A stretch of 39,990 nt of DNA from Syntrophomonadaceae bacterium (GCA_012511795.1 JAAZFJ010000296.1:1-39990), one strand, 5' to 3'. Positions 1 to 9,978 are shown, counted from the stretch's first letter. Program-made: numbers and translations. The notes: generated by a model from the sequence alone, not told the origin.

Positions 1-113
1 ATCTCTTAAAATTAAGCCATAATACCCTTATTTAGATTACTTGTTAAAGATTGACGAGACTTGGGCAGGAAACCCACCCAACGCGCTGACAGGGTCGTCA
101 GCCCCTACATCGA

Positions 114-2762
114 TTAATGTTTGTTGTTAATAGCCGCCTGGGCGGCAGCAAGTCTGGCTACCGGAATTCTATAAGGCGAACAACTTACATAATTCAAGCC
201 GATCATGTGGCAGAACTCTATTGATTCCGGTTCCCCTCCATGCTCACCGCAAATTCCTAATAGGATTTCGGGTTTTACAGACCTGGCCTTTTGAGATGCA
301 ATAGTCATTAATGCCCCCACACCATTTCTGTCCAAGACTGCAAAAGGATTATCTTTAATAATTTTCTTGTCCAAATAAACAGGTATAAACTTGCTTTCAG
401 CATCATCTCGGCTGAAGCCTAAAGTAGTCTGGGTCAGATCATTGGTACCGAAGGAGAAGAAATCGGCCTCCTGAGCTATTACATCAGCAGTTACACAAGC
501 CCGGGGCAGTTCTATCATGGTGCCGATGCAGAATTTCAACTGAATTCCGGTTTCGGCAGATACTTTTTCATAGACATCGAGTATTTCATTTTTTAGTATG
601 CTAAGCTCTATTACATCCATTACCAATGGTATTTCTACTTCTGTGAATGTCTCGATTCCTTCTTTTTTCAGCATAACCATAGCTTCAAAAATAGCCCTGG
701 CCTGCATACGGTAAATTTCCGGATAAGTTATGCCTAACCGGCATCCTCTGTGGCCCAACATAGGATTTTTTTCCGCCAGAGAATGAATTTTTTTAAGCAG
801 TTCTTCTTTTTCGTACAATTCATGGTTGTTGATTTTATTAAACTTCATTTCAGCTATTTCCAGCAATAGCTCTTCATAGGCTGGAAGAAATTCATGTAAT
901 GGCGGATCTAAAAGTCTTATAGTTACCGGATGTGGTGCCATGGCTTTCAGGATCCCATAAAAATCCTCCCGCTGCATTGGCAGCAACTTTTCCAGTGCCG
1001 CTTCCCGTTCAGAAACATTTTCTGCCAGGATCATCTCTTGTACAAACGGCAATCTTTCAGATTGCATAAACATATGCTCTGTTCTGCACAGGCCGATACC
1101 TTCGGCACCGAATTCTCTAGCCCGGGCTGCGTCCTGGGGAGTATCAGCATTGGCTCTGATGGAGAGACTTTTTATATCATCTGCCCATTTCAAAAGTTGT
1201 TGAAACTCATCTGAAAGAGTTGGTTCAATCATGGGAACTTCACCCAGCATTACATTGCCGGTAGCTCCGTCAACGGTAATAATATCTCCTTCTTTAACTA
1301 CGGTCCCATTGACCATAAAGCAACGCTTAACCGGGTCTATTTTTAAGGTCTCACAACCACAGACACAGGGTTTTCCCATACCCCTTGCTACAACTGCAGC
1401 ATGAGAAGTCATACCTCCCCTCGAGGTCAACACGCCCTGGGCATTAATGATACCGTGAATGTCATCAGGAGTGGTTTCATTTCTCACCAGTACGACCTTC
1501 TCACCTGCTTCTCCCATTTTTTCAGCATGGTCAGCACTGAACACCACTTTTCCGCAAGCTGCACCTGGTGAAGCCGGAAGTCCAACTGCAATAGCTTCTA
1601 TATTATGATGGCTGTCAATTTGTCTATGTAAGAGCTGGTTTATTTGATTCGCATCCAGTCTGAGCAATGCTTCTTCTATGTTTATAATACCTTCGTTGAC
1701 CATATCCACTGCAATCTTTACAGCAGCTTTTGCAGTACGTTTGCCATTTCTGGTCTGAAGCATATAAAGTTTTCCTTTTTCCACAGTAAACTCAATATCC
1801 TGCATATCACGATAATGGTTTTCTAATTTTTTGCAGGTATCAACAAACTGATCGAAAACTCCCGGTAGTTTTTCCTTTAACTCCAGAATAGGCATCGGAG
1901 TACGTATTCCTGCCACTACATCTTCTCCCTGGGCATTAATCAGAAATTCGCCGTATAATTCATTCCTTCCGGTAGACGGGTCACGAGTAAATGCAACTCC
2001 AGTACCGCAATCCTCTCCCATATTCCCGAAAGCCATACACTGAATATTTACTGCTGTACCAAGTTTGCTATCGATCTTATTTAATTTACGATAAATGATT
2101 GCTCGTTGATTGTTCCAGGAATCAAATACGGCTTTTATGGCTAAATTCAACTGTTCCCTTACATCCTGGGGAAAGTCAAACTCCTTGATTTCTTTTACCA
2201 GAGCTTTGTATTCATTGATCAATAATATAAGTTCTGTTTCCGGAATTTCATAATCGAAAATCAGACTTAATTTCCGTTTATATCTTTCCACAATTTCTTC
2301 AAAACGGGTATGATCTATATCCAGCACTACATTACTGAACATTTGTATAAAACGGCGATAGCAATCATAGGCAAATCTTCTGTCATTAGTAAGGTTTGCC
2401 AGCCCAATCACTGATTCATCATTTAAACCCAGATTAAGAATTGTATCCATCATCCCCGGCATTGAAACCGGAGCACCTGATCTTACCGAAACCAGCAAAG
2501 GGTTATCTTTATCACCGAATACTTTTCCGGTTTTTCCCTCCAGGTCATTTAAGGCTGCCGCCACTTCATCCCACATCCCAGCAGGGAATTCGTTATCCTG
2601 GTTCAAATATTCATTGCATGCTTCTGTGGTGATTGTAAAGCCCGGAGGTACCGGCAGGCCTATATTGGTCATCTCCGCTAAATTAGCCCCTTTACCGCCT
2701 AACAATGAGCGCATATTGGAACTTCCTTGGGCAAACAAGTAAACATATTGGTTGCTAGACAT
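114..2762 (-). CDS. ppdK: Pyruvate, phosphate dikinase
   Basis: 882 aa; N-terminal GGKGANLAEM, phospho-His region GGMTSHAAVVARGMGKPCVCG, and C-terminal IGTMIELPRA...FFSFGTNDLTQTTLGFSRDD, all typical of PPDK. Confidence 0.98.
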   Translation of the reverse strand: MSSNQYVYLFAQGSSNMRSLLGGKGANLAEMTNIGLPVPPGFTITTEACNEYLNQDNEFPAGMWDEVAAALNDLEGKTGKVFGDKDNPLLVSVRSGAPVSMPGMMDTILNLGLNDESVIGLANLTNDRRFAYDCYRRFIQMFSNVVLDIDHTRFEEIVERYKRKLSLIFDYEIPETELILLINEYKALVKEIKEFDFPQDVREQLNLAIKAVFDSWNNQRAIIYRKLNKIDSKLGTAVNIQCMAFGNMGEDCGTGVAFTRDPSTGRNELYGEFLINAQGEDVVAGIRTPMPILELKEKLPGVFDQFVDTCKKLENHYRDMQDIEFTVEKGKLYMLQTRNGKRTAKAAVKIAVDMVNEGIINIEEALLRLDANQINQLLHRQIDSHHNIEAIAVGLPASPGAACGKVVFSADHAEKMGEAGEKVVLVRNETTPDDIHGIINAQGVLTSRGGMTSHAAVVARGMGKPCVCGCETLKIDPVKRCFMVNGTVVKEGDIITVDGATGNVMLGEVPMIEPTLSDEFQQLLKWADDIKSLSIRANADTPQDAARAREFGAEGIGLCRTEHMFMQSERLPFVQEMILAENVSEREAALEKLLPMQREDFYGILKAMAPHPVTIRLLDPPLHEFLPAYEELLLEIAEMKFNKINNHELYEKEELLKKIHSLAEKNPMLGHRGCRLGITYPEIYRMQARAIFEAMVMLKKEGIETFTEVEIPLVMDVIELSILKNEILDVYEKVSAETGIQLKFCIGTMIELPRACVTADVIAQEADFFSFGTNDLTQTTLGFSRDDAESKFIPVYLDKKIIKDNPFAVLDRNGVGALMTIASQKARSVKPEILLGICGEHGGEPESIEFCHMIGLNYVSCSPYRIPVARLAAAQAAINNKH

Positions 2763-3576
2763 TACTTATCCTCCTATAGTATATTTCCATTATTTTACTA
2801 GCTGTTTCTTCAACTGCCTTATTGGTAACATCTATTACTGGACAACCTAAACGTTTCATAATTTCATCAGAGTATTCAAGTTCCTCAAGTATTCTTTCAT
2901 AATTTGCATAGTTTGCCTGCCCTTTTAGACCTAGTGTCATCAAACGCTCAGTTCTAATATGATTCAACAAATCCGGTTTTATAGTTAAACCAATGACTTT
3001 TCCTTTTTCCGCTTTAAAAAGCGCATCTGGGGGAGGTACTTCCGGAACTAACGGTACATTCGCGACTTTTATTCTTTTATGAGCCAGATACATGGATAAA
3101 GGAGTTTTTGAAGTGCGTGAAACTCCAACCAATACAATATCTGCCAGGTTGATTCCCCGGGGATCTTTGCCATCATCATATCGAACCGCAAACTCAACCG
3201 CTTCTATACGTTTGTAGTACATTTCGTCTACCTTTCTCAATAAGCCTGGTTCCCTTTTTGGTTCTATTTTACTTACACTTCTTAATGCACTGACCAATGG
3301 TCCTAAAATATCAACACAAATGACTTCCGAATTTTCGGCTGCTTTTTTTAAATGTACAGCCAGTTCCTCAATAACTAAAGTATAGGCAATCATGAATTTA
3401 TTAACCCGTGCCTGATTAATAATCTCATCAATAGTCTGGGTATCCGAAATGTTCGGAACCCTTTTTATCTCCATATCTCCAGAATTAAACTGGCTGGCAG
3501 CCGCCCTCACTACCATTTCTGCCGTTTCTCCGATAGAATCTGATAATATATAGATTCCAGGTAAATGATTAGTCAA
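2755..3576 (-). CDS. yqfL: PPDK regulatory protein family (bifunctional kinase/pyrophosphorylase, YqfL/DUF299)
   Basis: GIYILSDSIGETAEMVVRAA and P-loop-like GVSRTSKTPLSMYLA match the family; located directly upstream of ppdK. Likely TTG start at 3576, 7 nt after a GAGGTG RBS; the track's longer start (3612) lies inside the upstream gene. Confidence 0.93.
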   Translation of the reverse strand: MTNHLPGIYILSDSIGETAEMVVRAAASQFNSGDMEIKRVPNISDTQTIDEIINQARVNKFMIAYTLVIEELAVHLKKAAENSEVICVDILGPLVSALRSVSKIEPKREPGLLRKVDEMYYKRIEAVEFAVRYDDGKDPRGINLADIVLVGVSRTSKTPLSMYLAHKRIKVANVPLVPEVPPPDALFKAEKGKVIGLTIKPDLLNHIRTERLMTLGLKGQANYANYERILEELEYSDEIMKRLGCPVIDVTNKAVEETASKIMEIYYRRISNV

Positions 3577-4243
3577 ACTCCAACACCTCAGTCCCATTTT
3601 CCGCCAGGTCAAGAAACAGCCTGGCTATGTTTGTTTTAGTTACTTTGCCGACGACCTCGTATTTTTCTTCTCCCTCAACATCAAGAAAGCATTTGACAAC
3701 CGGAAGGCTGTCGATTTCATGTACCACAATCTTCTTTACAACTGAAACCACTGTTTCTTCTGCATAAGCAGTAATTATATTTGGCATGCGTGTCATAATT
3801 ACACTGACCGGAACCTTGTGTATCTCTGCCTGCCCCAGTGTGGTTTTTAAAAAATCCTTACGTGATACTATGCCGGATAAAAGGTTATCATTGCTTACGA
3901 CAAATATACTGCCACAGTCTTCCACGAAAAGAGTAACAATGGCATCATAAATGCTGCAATTTTCTCTTATTATTACCGGCCTGGACTGAATATCCTTGAC
4001 CCGATAGCCTTTTAATATTTTGCCTATCTCATTTACAGTTCTTTCATTTTTGTATGTGTAGCCAACCCGGGGTTTGGCTTCCAAATACCCGGACATGGTC
4101 AAAACAGCTAAATCAGGCCGCAATGCTGCCCGAGTGACATTTAATAGATTGGCGATCTTCTCCCCGGTAATTGGGCCATCTCTTTTAACGATTGCCAGTA
4201 TTTTTTCCTGCCGATCATTCAAGTCGATAATTATCACCACCAA
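3569..4243 (-). CDS. ccpN: HTH + CBS-domain transcriptional regulator, CcpN/YqzB-like
   Basis: N-terminal winged HTH (LNDRQEKILAIVKRDGPITGEKIANLLNVTRAALRPDLAVLTMSGYLEAKPRVGY) followed by two CBS-like repeats; next to yqfL as in Bacillus ccpN-yqfL. Confidence 0.85.
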   Translation of the reverse strand: MVVIIIDLNDRQEKILAIVKRDGPITGEKIANLLNVTRAALRPDLAVLTMSGYLEAKPRVGYTYKNERTVNEIGKILKGYRVKDIQSRPVIIRENCSIYDAIVTLFVEDCGSIFVVSNDNLLSGIVSRKDFLKTTLGQAEIHKVPVSVIMTRMPNIITAYAEETVVSVVKKIVVHEIDSLPVVKCFLDVEGEEKYEVVGKVTKTNIARLFLDLAENGTEVLEFD

Positions 4244-4298
4244 TATGCTATACTTTTTGAGTCATTTTCAATCAATTATATATACTATATTTAATTTG

Positions 4299-4312
4299 TT
4301 GAACATGTTCAA
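4299..4312. promoter_or_regulatory. Perfect 14-bp palindrome TTGAACATGTTCAA overlapping the putative -35 of the ccpN-like gene
   Basis: Read directly. On the minus strand TTGAAC-N17-TATAGT and TTCAAC-N17-TATAAT both place a -35 hexamer inside the palindrome. Confidence 0.55.
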
Positions 4313-4319
4313 TATTTTT

Positions 4320-6386
4320 CTAAACTAATTTACTAAAATCGGCAGCAAAATTACATAAATTTGCAATAATTTTCAACATACCCAAACGGGACGCTTTTAA
4401 TTGGGGATCAGGAGACATTACCATAACCTGATCAAAAAAGGCATCTATAAAAGGTCTCAGGTTCACTATTGCTTTTAGCCCTGTTTCATAATCTTTCATT
4501 TCAAAACTGGCTTTCACTTGCGGACAGACAATTTTTATCTCTTTGAGCAGTTTAATCTCAGTTTCTTCCAAAAGTACAGTTTCTTCAACTTCTTCGCTTT
4601 CCCAGGTTTTACTCAAATTATTTGCACGATTGTATACCACCATAAAGTCTTCCATCATAGCAGATTTTTTGAAATTACTTATTGCCTGTATACGCTGTTC
4701 TATCTCTTCCGGATCTTTCACCGGAGCAGCAAATACTGCATCAATTACATCGTATGAGTAACCTCTTTCTTGAAGAATACTGCGCAACCGCTGATGGATA
4801 AAATCCAAAACATCACTGATAACTTCTTCCCTGGAACGATCCAATTGTTCATCTGCCAAATTGTCATAGGCTTTGCCAATTGATTTTTCTAAATCTATTC
4901 CAGGTTTTTTATCTAGTATTATGGTTGCTATACCGATTGCCTGACGTCTGAGTGCATAGGGGTCCTGGGAACCGCTGGGTTTTATGCCGATAGCAAAAAA
5001 GCTGGTCAAATGATCGATTTTTTCTGCCAGGCTCAAAACAATACCTATAGGTGAAGATGGTAACTCATCACCTGCAAAGCGGGGCAAATAATGTTCATAA
5101 ATTGCATTGCAGATTTCTGCCTTTTCTCCTGCCTTAAGTGCATAATACCGGCCCATTATTCCCTGTAATTCAGGAAATTCATACACCATATTACTTAAAA
5201 GGTCGGCTTTGCATAAAAAGGCAGCCCGGTCTGCCAGTTTATAATCAATTCCTTTCATTTGCCCAGCTATAAATGCTGTATTCATCTGTAGACGGGATAC
5301 TTTTTTCCTTACTGAACCAAGTTTTTCATGGAATAAAACTGAGTCCAGTTTCTCTACCACTTCATCCCAATTCTTTTTCAGATCTTCGTTCCAGAAGAAC
5401 AGAGCATCTTCCAGGCGGGCTTTTAAAACTCTTTCATTACCGGCGCGCACGAAATCAAGATTATCAGCAGTTCCATTATTCACCCCAATAAACCCCGGCA
5501 TTAGTTTCCCCTCTTTATCGAAAACCGGAAAATATCTTTGGTGTTCGATCATGCTGGTAGTCAAAACTTCCTGGGGAACTTCCAGATAGGATGGATTAAA
5601 ACTGCCATAAAAGGCGGTGGGATATTCAACCAGATAAGTTATTTCATCTAATAAGTTTTCATTATCCATAGGCTCACCACCAACTTCAGCAGCCACCGCT
5701 TTAATTTGTCTTGAGATCACCTCTTTTCGCTCTTGCTGGTTTAAAATCACAAAGTTCTGTTTGAGCTGCTCACGGTAGTGGGAAACATTTTTCAACTCAA
5801 TTATTCCATTGGATAAAAACCTATGTCCAATAGTATGCATTACGCTCTCAATATTTTCTATTTTCAGTTCAATAAGCTGGTCATCATAAATAGCTGTCAG
5901 CCACCTTATGGGACGGGCAAATTTGAACTGGTGATAACCCCAGCGCATAGACTTGGGAAAACTTAATGATTGAATAATATCTGTCAATATGGAAGGTAAT
6001 ACTTCCTGACTTAAAAGTCCCTGGTCTTTTTTTATGGCATACATATACTCAACACCTGAGTATTCCCTTACTGTCAGCTCTTTAAAATCCAAGCCCTGAC
6101 TTCTGGCAAAACCGAGGCCTGCTTTACTGGGATTCCCTTCCCCATCAAAGGCTGCACTTTTCTTGGGCCCGCGGTTCTCAACCAATGCATCCTCCTGCTT
6201 TTCGTCAAGTTCTTTGACCAAGAGTGTAAGACGTCGCGGGGTTCCAAAAGTATTGATAGACTGATATCTCAATCTTGCTTTATTTAATTTTTGCTCAGCT
6301 ATATCTTTCAAGTCTGCGATTGCTTTTGGCATATACGCTGACGGTATTTCCTCCACACCAATTTCCAATAATATATCTTTAACCAT
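4320..6386 (-). CDS. glyS: Glycyl-tRNA synthetase beta subunit
   Basis: 688 aa; MVKDILLEIGVEEIPSAYMPKA, EYPTAFYGSF, GVNNGTADNLDFVRAGNERVLKARLEDALFF; adjacent to glyQ. Confidence 0.97.
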   Translation of the reverse strand: MVKDILLEIGVEEIPSAYMPKAIADLKDIAEQKLNKARLRYQSINTFGTPRRLTLLVKELDEKQEDALVENRGPKKSAAFDGEGNPSKAGLGFARSQGLDFKELTVREYSGVEYMYAIKKDQGLLSQEVLPSILTDIIQSLSFPKSMRWGYHQFKFARPIRWLTAIYDDQLIELKIENIESVMHTIGHRFLSNGIIELKNVSHYREQLKQNFVILNQQERKEVISRQIKAVAAEVGGEPMDNENLLDEITYLVEYPTAFYGSFNPSYLEVPQEVLTTSMIEHQRYFPVFDKEGKLMPGFIGVNNGTADNLDFVRAGNERVLKARLEDALFFWNEDLKKNWDEVVEKLDSVLFHEKLGSVRKKVSRLQMNTAFIAGQMKGIDYKLADRAAFLCKADLLSNMVYEFPELQGIMGRYYALKAGEKAEICNAIYEHYLPRFAGDELPSSPIGIVLSLAEKIDHLTSFFAIGIKPSGSQDPYALRRQAIGIATIILDKKPGIDLEKSIGKAYDNLADEQLDRSREEVISDVLDFIHQRLRSILQERGYSYDVIDAVFAAPVKDPEEIEQRIQAISNFKKSAMMEDFMVVYNRANNLSKTWESEEVEETVLLEETEIKLLKEIKIVCPQVKASFEMKDYETGLKAIVNLRPFIDAFFDQVMVMSPDPQLKASRLGMLKIIANLCNFAADFSKLV

Positions 6387-6390
6387 CTGC

Positions 6391-7299
6391 TTAAGCCTCC
6401 TTAACTTCTAAAATCTGCCTGCGCATAGCCTCGTCTTTGATCAGTGGATAGCCCAGTCTTTTTCTTTGTTCCAGGTATTTTCCTGCAACCATTCGGGCCA
6501 GGTTTCTGACCCTTAATATATAACCGGTCCTTTCAGTAACACTGATAGCTCCCCTTGCATCCAGCAAATTAAAAAGATGAGAACATTTCAAGACATAATC
6601 ATAAGCAGGCTGGACCAGGTCATGCTCTGCTACTTTAAGCGCTTCTTTTTCGCACAGGTTGAACATAGCTGTCAGTGCTGCCGTATCAGCAAATTGAAAA
6701 TTATAATGGGAATAATCTACTTCGGTTTGATGGTGGACATCAGCATAAGTAATTCCATCTGCCCATTCAATATCAAAAACACTTTCCTTATTTTGAATAT
6801 ACATGGCAATTCTCTCCAACCCATAGGTAATTTCAGCACAAACCGGAAAACAGTCAAAACTGCCGCATTGCTGAAAATACGTGAACTGTGTTATTTCCAT
6901 ACCATCAAGCCAGATTTCCCAGCCTAAACCCCAAGCGCCAAGAGTAGGAGATTCCCAGTTGTCTTCAACCAGTCTGATATCATGTTCCTGTGGATTGATC
7001 CCGATTTGTTTCAGGCTTTCAAGATATAAATCGATTACATTATCCGGTGATGGCTTTAAAATTACCTGGAATTGATAATAGTGCTGCAAGCGGTTGGGAT
7101 TCTCTCCGTAGCGGCCGTCGGTGGGGCGGCGGGACGGTTCCACATAGGCTACCTGCCACGGTTCAGGGCCCAAAGCCCGCAAAAAAGTCGCCGGATTCAT
7201 GGTTCCTGCTCCTTTTTCCACATCATATGGCTGCTGAATAATACAACCCTGCTTACCCCAGTATTCTTGCAGGTTTAATATGATCTCCTGAAAATTCAT
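6391..7299 (-). CDS. glyQ: Glycyl-tRNA synthetase alpha subunit
   Basis: 302 aa; [48 protein letters not shown], characteristic GlyQ N-terminus. Confidence 0.98.
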   Translation of the reverse strand: MNFQEIILNLQEYWGKQGCIIQQPYDVEKGAGTMNPATFLRALGPEPWQVAYVEPSRRPTDGRYGENPNRLQHYYQFQVILKPSPDNVIDLYLESLKQIGINPQEHDIRLVEDNWESPTLGAWGLGWEIWLDGMEITQFTYFQQCGSFDCFPVCAEITYGLERIAMYIQNKESVFDIEWADGITYADVHHQTEVDYSHYNFQFADTAALTAMFNLCEKEALKVAEHDLVQPAYDYVLKCSHLFNLLDARGAISVTERTGYILRVRNLARMVAGKYLEQRKRLGYPLIKDEAMRRQILEVKEA

Positions 7300-7325
7300 G
7301 TTATAAACCCCCTAGTATTTTTAAA

Positions 7326-7545
7326 AATAAAAAAACTCGTCTCCTGGAGACAGGGACGAGCAAACCCGCGGTTCCACCCTGATTGGCTTGACTTTAAAGC
7401 AAGCCCACCTCTTGATCCGGGCTTTACTAACCAAAACTGGCTTTCCTCCCGGCAACTCCAAAGCCCCTTCAAAGACTCCGCTCATCGGCTTCCACCAATC
7501 CCGACTCTCTAAACAGCCAGATGTCTTCTACTCTTCTTTTTCATC
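7326..7545 (-). promoter_or_regulatory. T-box leader upstream of glyQS, with intrinsic terminator
   Basis: Minus strand carries AGGGTGGAACCGCGG (rc of 7366-7380), followed by terminator CTCGTC-(bulge)-CCTG stem (7336-7360) and a T tract. 5' part has GAAGAGTAGAAGAC and AGAGAG elements typical of T-box stem I. A TATAAT -10 lies at 7552-7557. Confidence 0.93.
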
Positions 7546-7597
7546 GTTGTCATTATATTTTTATTATTAATAAGTTTATCAACCCGGAATGCCTGTG

Positions 7598-8353
7598 TCA
7601 ATTTAGTTGGGTAAGGCGTTTTAGTTTTCTGATGGTATTTTTGAGATTGAATTTTCTTTCCAGATGATACTCAAGGTAGCTTTCCAGTATATGTTCCAGC
7701 CTGGACTGGGCGGAATCAGTTACTTTAAGCTTATTTAAGATACCAGGATCTGCAGTGATCAGTAATTTCATTATTGACAACACTTCTCCCGAAATGGGCA
7801 ATGAACCGGATATATTACTTTTGCATTCGTCGCAAATAACTCCGCCTTCTGCCGGACTGAAGCAGCTAAAGTTCTTCTGCTTTTTGCCGCAAGAGACACA
7901 TTCCAGCAAAAATGGCTTATACCCAAGGTTAGTAAGTAACCTCATTTCAAAAAAACGTATCAGCAAAGGATTGTACCCCACTTGATCAATGATCTGTAGA
8001 ACTGTCAGTGCTATATGAAACAGCTCAGGCATCTTTACCTTGTCCATAAGACTTTTGTCCAGTAATTCCATAATATATATGCAATATAAAGTACGTAATA
8101 GGTCTTCCCTGGAATTTCCAAAAAAATCTAGTAATTTACCCTGGGTAATTATATCCATGGATTTGCCTTGGCTGAAGTATAAAGAAGAAAATACAAAAGG
8201 CTGAACACATGCTCTCAGGCTGCTGTTTGGTTTTTTGGTACCTTTGGCAACAGCACTTATTTTGCCTTCTTTTTCCGTAAAAATGGTGACGATTTTATCA
8301 GATTCCCGATAATCCATTGCTTTTAAGACTATGCCTTTACTGCGGTAATACAC
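7598..8353 (-). CDS. recO: DNA repair protein RecO
   Basis: YRSKGIVLKAMDYRESDKIVTIFTEKEGKISAVAKGTKK plus Zn-binding CVSCGKK...CDEC; likely GTG start at 8353 after GGGGAGGA. Confidence 0.95.
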   Translation of the reverse strand: MYYRSKGIVLKAMDYRESDKIVTIFTEKEGKISAVAKGTKKPNSSLRACVQPFVFSSLYFSQGKSMDIITQGKLLDFFGNSREDLLRTLYCIYIMELLDKSLMDKVKMPELFHIALTVLQIIDQVGYNPLLIRFFEMRLLTNLGYKPFLLECVSCGKKQKNFSCFSPAEGGVICDECKSNISGSLPISGEVLSIMKLLITADPGILNKLKVTDSAQSRLEHILESYLEYHLERKFNLKNTIRKLKRLTQLN

Positions 8354-9276
8354 TATTTTCCTCCCCAAAAAGCGTTAAACACATTAACAGGTTCATTGAC
8401 TGTTTCAACCTTTATGGCTAATTGTTCATGCAACCAATCTGCAAAAGCCAGAGCCTGGTATTTATCTATACTTTGATAATCAAAGGCCAGGTAAATCTTA
8501 TGTACATCATTGATACCTAGACGGCTGATTCTTTTTATCAATAGGCTGGGATTCTTATAATATTGGTTGTTGATATAGATAAATATATGATTATTATACT
8601 TGCTCATCCGGTTTTCGGCAGTTATTGAAAATTTTCCTGCAGGCTCTGCTCTGTAATCAGCTAGATTCAGTACAGTTTTGGTAATACTGACTAGCGCTTT
8701 TTCCTGCTTGATCAAGGCCCAACGTGGTAAAACTGCTATGACAGCCGGAGAATTGATATCTTTTAAAATGGCATGGATTTTTTCAACTTTCATCCCGTCC
8801 CGCATATAGCTGTGTACCGTATAACCTGCCATTTGAGGGACAATAATTATATCCGGTCCCAAGCCCAGTGTGGGCAGATGATGGCCGCCGTCAAATACCA
8901 CTGCCCGATACCCATGCTGATACATTTTATCCAGATAAGTTTTCCCTTTTGCAGTGGTATGCCAGTTATCCATTGCTGAGCACTGGATAATTGCAAAGCC
9001 TTTACTTTCAAAGAGTTGACCGACTATTTGTTCATAATCGTTATCACATTCAGGTAAGACAGCGGTAATTTTGATTTGCTCTTTGGGAACTGACAATTTA
9101 CGCAAACCCGGATCATAAATTATTTTAATATGCTCAGCATAACTGATCCGTGATGCATAATAATCAAGCATTGGTTTATAGCCAATTGCTTTTATCCCGT
9201 CATCCGGGTTATTAACCATAATATGAACATAGGCTGCTAAAACGATTGAAAATAAAAGAATTCTTTTTAGCCACAT
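8353..9276 (-). CDS. Hypothetical membrane-anchored or exported protein
   Basis: 307 aa with N-terminal hydrophobic segment WLKRILLFSIVLAAYVHIMV; RBS-like AGG upstream; stop overlaps the recO GTG start (TAGTG). No family recognised. Confidence 0.8.
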   Translation of the reverse strand: MWLKRILLFSIVLAAYVHIMVNNPDDGIKAIGYKPMLDYYASRISYAEHIKIIYDPGLRKLSVPKEQIKITAVLPECDNDYEQIVGQLFESKGFAIIQCSAMDNWHTTAKGKTYLDKMYQHGYRAVVFDGGHHLPTLGLGPDIIIVPQMAGYTVHSYMRDGMKVEKIHAILKDINSPAVIAVLPRWALIKQEKALVSITKTVLNLADYRAEPAGKFSITAENRMSKYNNHIFIYINNQYYKNPSLLIKRISRLGINDVHKIYLAFDYQSIDKYQALAFADWLHEQLAIKVETVNEPVNVFNAFWGGK

Positions 9277-9284
9277 AAAAAGGA

Positions 9285-9959
9285 CTATCTCCCTAATAGT
9301 CCTCCCCGATTTCTATACTCCTCTACTATCAGCCCGGCATTACTGCTGCCTACTCGGTTTACCCCTGCTTCAATAAATCCAAGACATGCTTCCAAGGTTC
9401 TGATGCCTCCGCTGGCCTTGATTTTCAGGTCCTTGCTTTTATAGCGGTTAATGATGTCAATATCTTTCAGGCTTGCTCCCCGGGATGAAAAACCGGTGGA
9501 TGTTTTTATATAGTCGGCTCCAGTATCAGAAATAATTTTTGTTATTATTTCCAGTTCTTTTTCATTTAACAAGGCAGTTTCAACTATAACCTTCAGTATA
9601 AAACGAAAATCTCTCTTTAACTGGTTCAGTTGTTCTATTTCCTTTTCAATCAGACTATAATTACCATCTTTTAATGCACCCACATTGATGACCATATCCA
9701 GTTCATCGGCTCCAGTAAGCAGTGATTCTCTGGCATTATAGTACTTTACTGCAGTTCTCTCTGCCCCCAGGGGAAAGCCGATTACTGTGCATTTGTTAAC
9801 CTGGCTGTGGTTTAAAACTGCTGCTGCCAGCTCCAGGCGTGAAGGATTTACACAAACAGCAGCCATCTTTAATCTGACTGCATCATCGCATAATTTTACA
9901 ATATCTTCACTGGTAGCCTCGGGTTTCAAATTGGTACTGTCCATATATGAAGCAATCAT
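9285..9959 (-). CDS. deoC: Deoxyribose-phosphate aldolase
   Basis: DELDMVINVGALKDGNY, LKVIVETALL, DYIKTSTGFSSRGAS, IKASGGIRTLEACLGFIEAGVNRVGSSNA: canonical DeoC motifs. Confidence 0.97.
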   Translation of the reverse strand: MIASYMDSTNLKPEATSEDIVKLCDDAVRLKMAAVCVNPSRLELAAAVLNHSQVNKCTVIGFPLGAERTAVKYYNARESLLTGADELDMVINVGALKDGNYSLIEKEIEQLNQLKRDFRFILKVIVETALLNEKELEIITKIISDTGADYIKTSTGFSSRGASLKDIDIINRYKSKDLKIKASGGIRTLEACLGFIEAGVNRVGSSNAGLIVEEYRNRGGLLGR

Positions 9960-9978
9960 TTAATTCCTCAAAAATTAT

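Noticed and set aside
4301-4310. LexA/SOS box at GAACATGTTC
   Set aside because: Half-site spacing is 2 nt; the Firmicute LexA box needs 4 nt between GAAC and GTTC.
7388-7570. 60-aa plus-strand ORF before glyQ
   Set aside because: Lies entirely across the T-box leader on the opposite strand; better explained by structured RNA.
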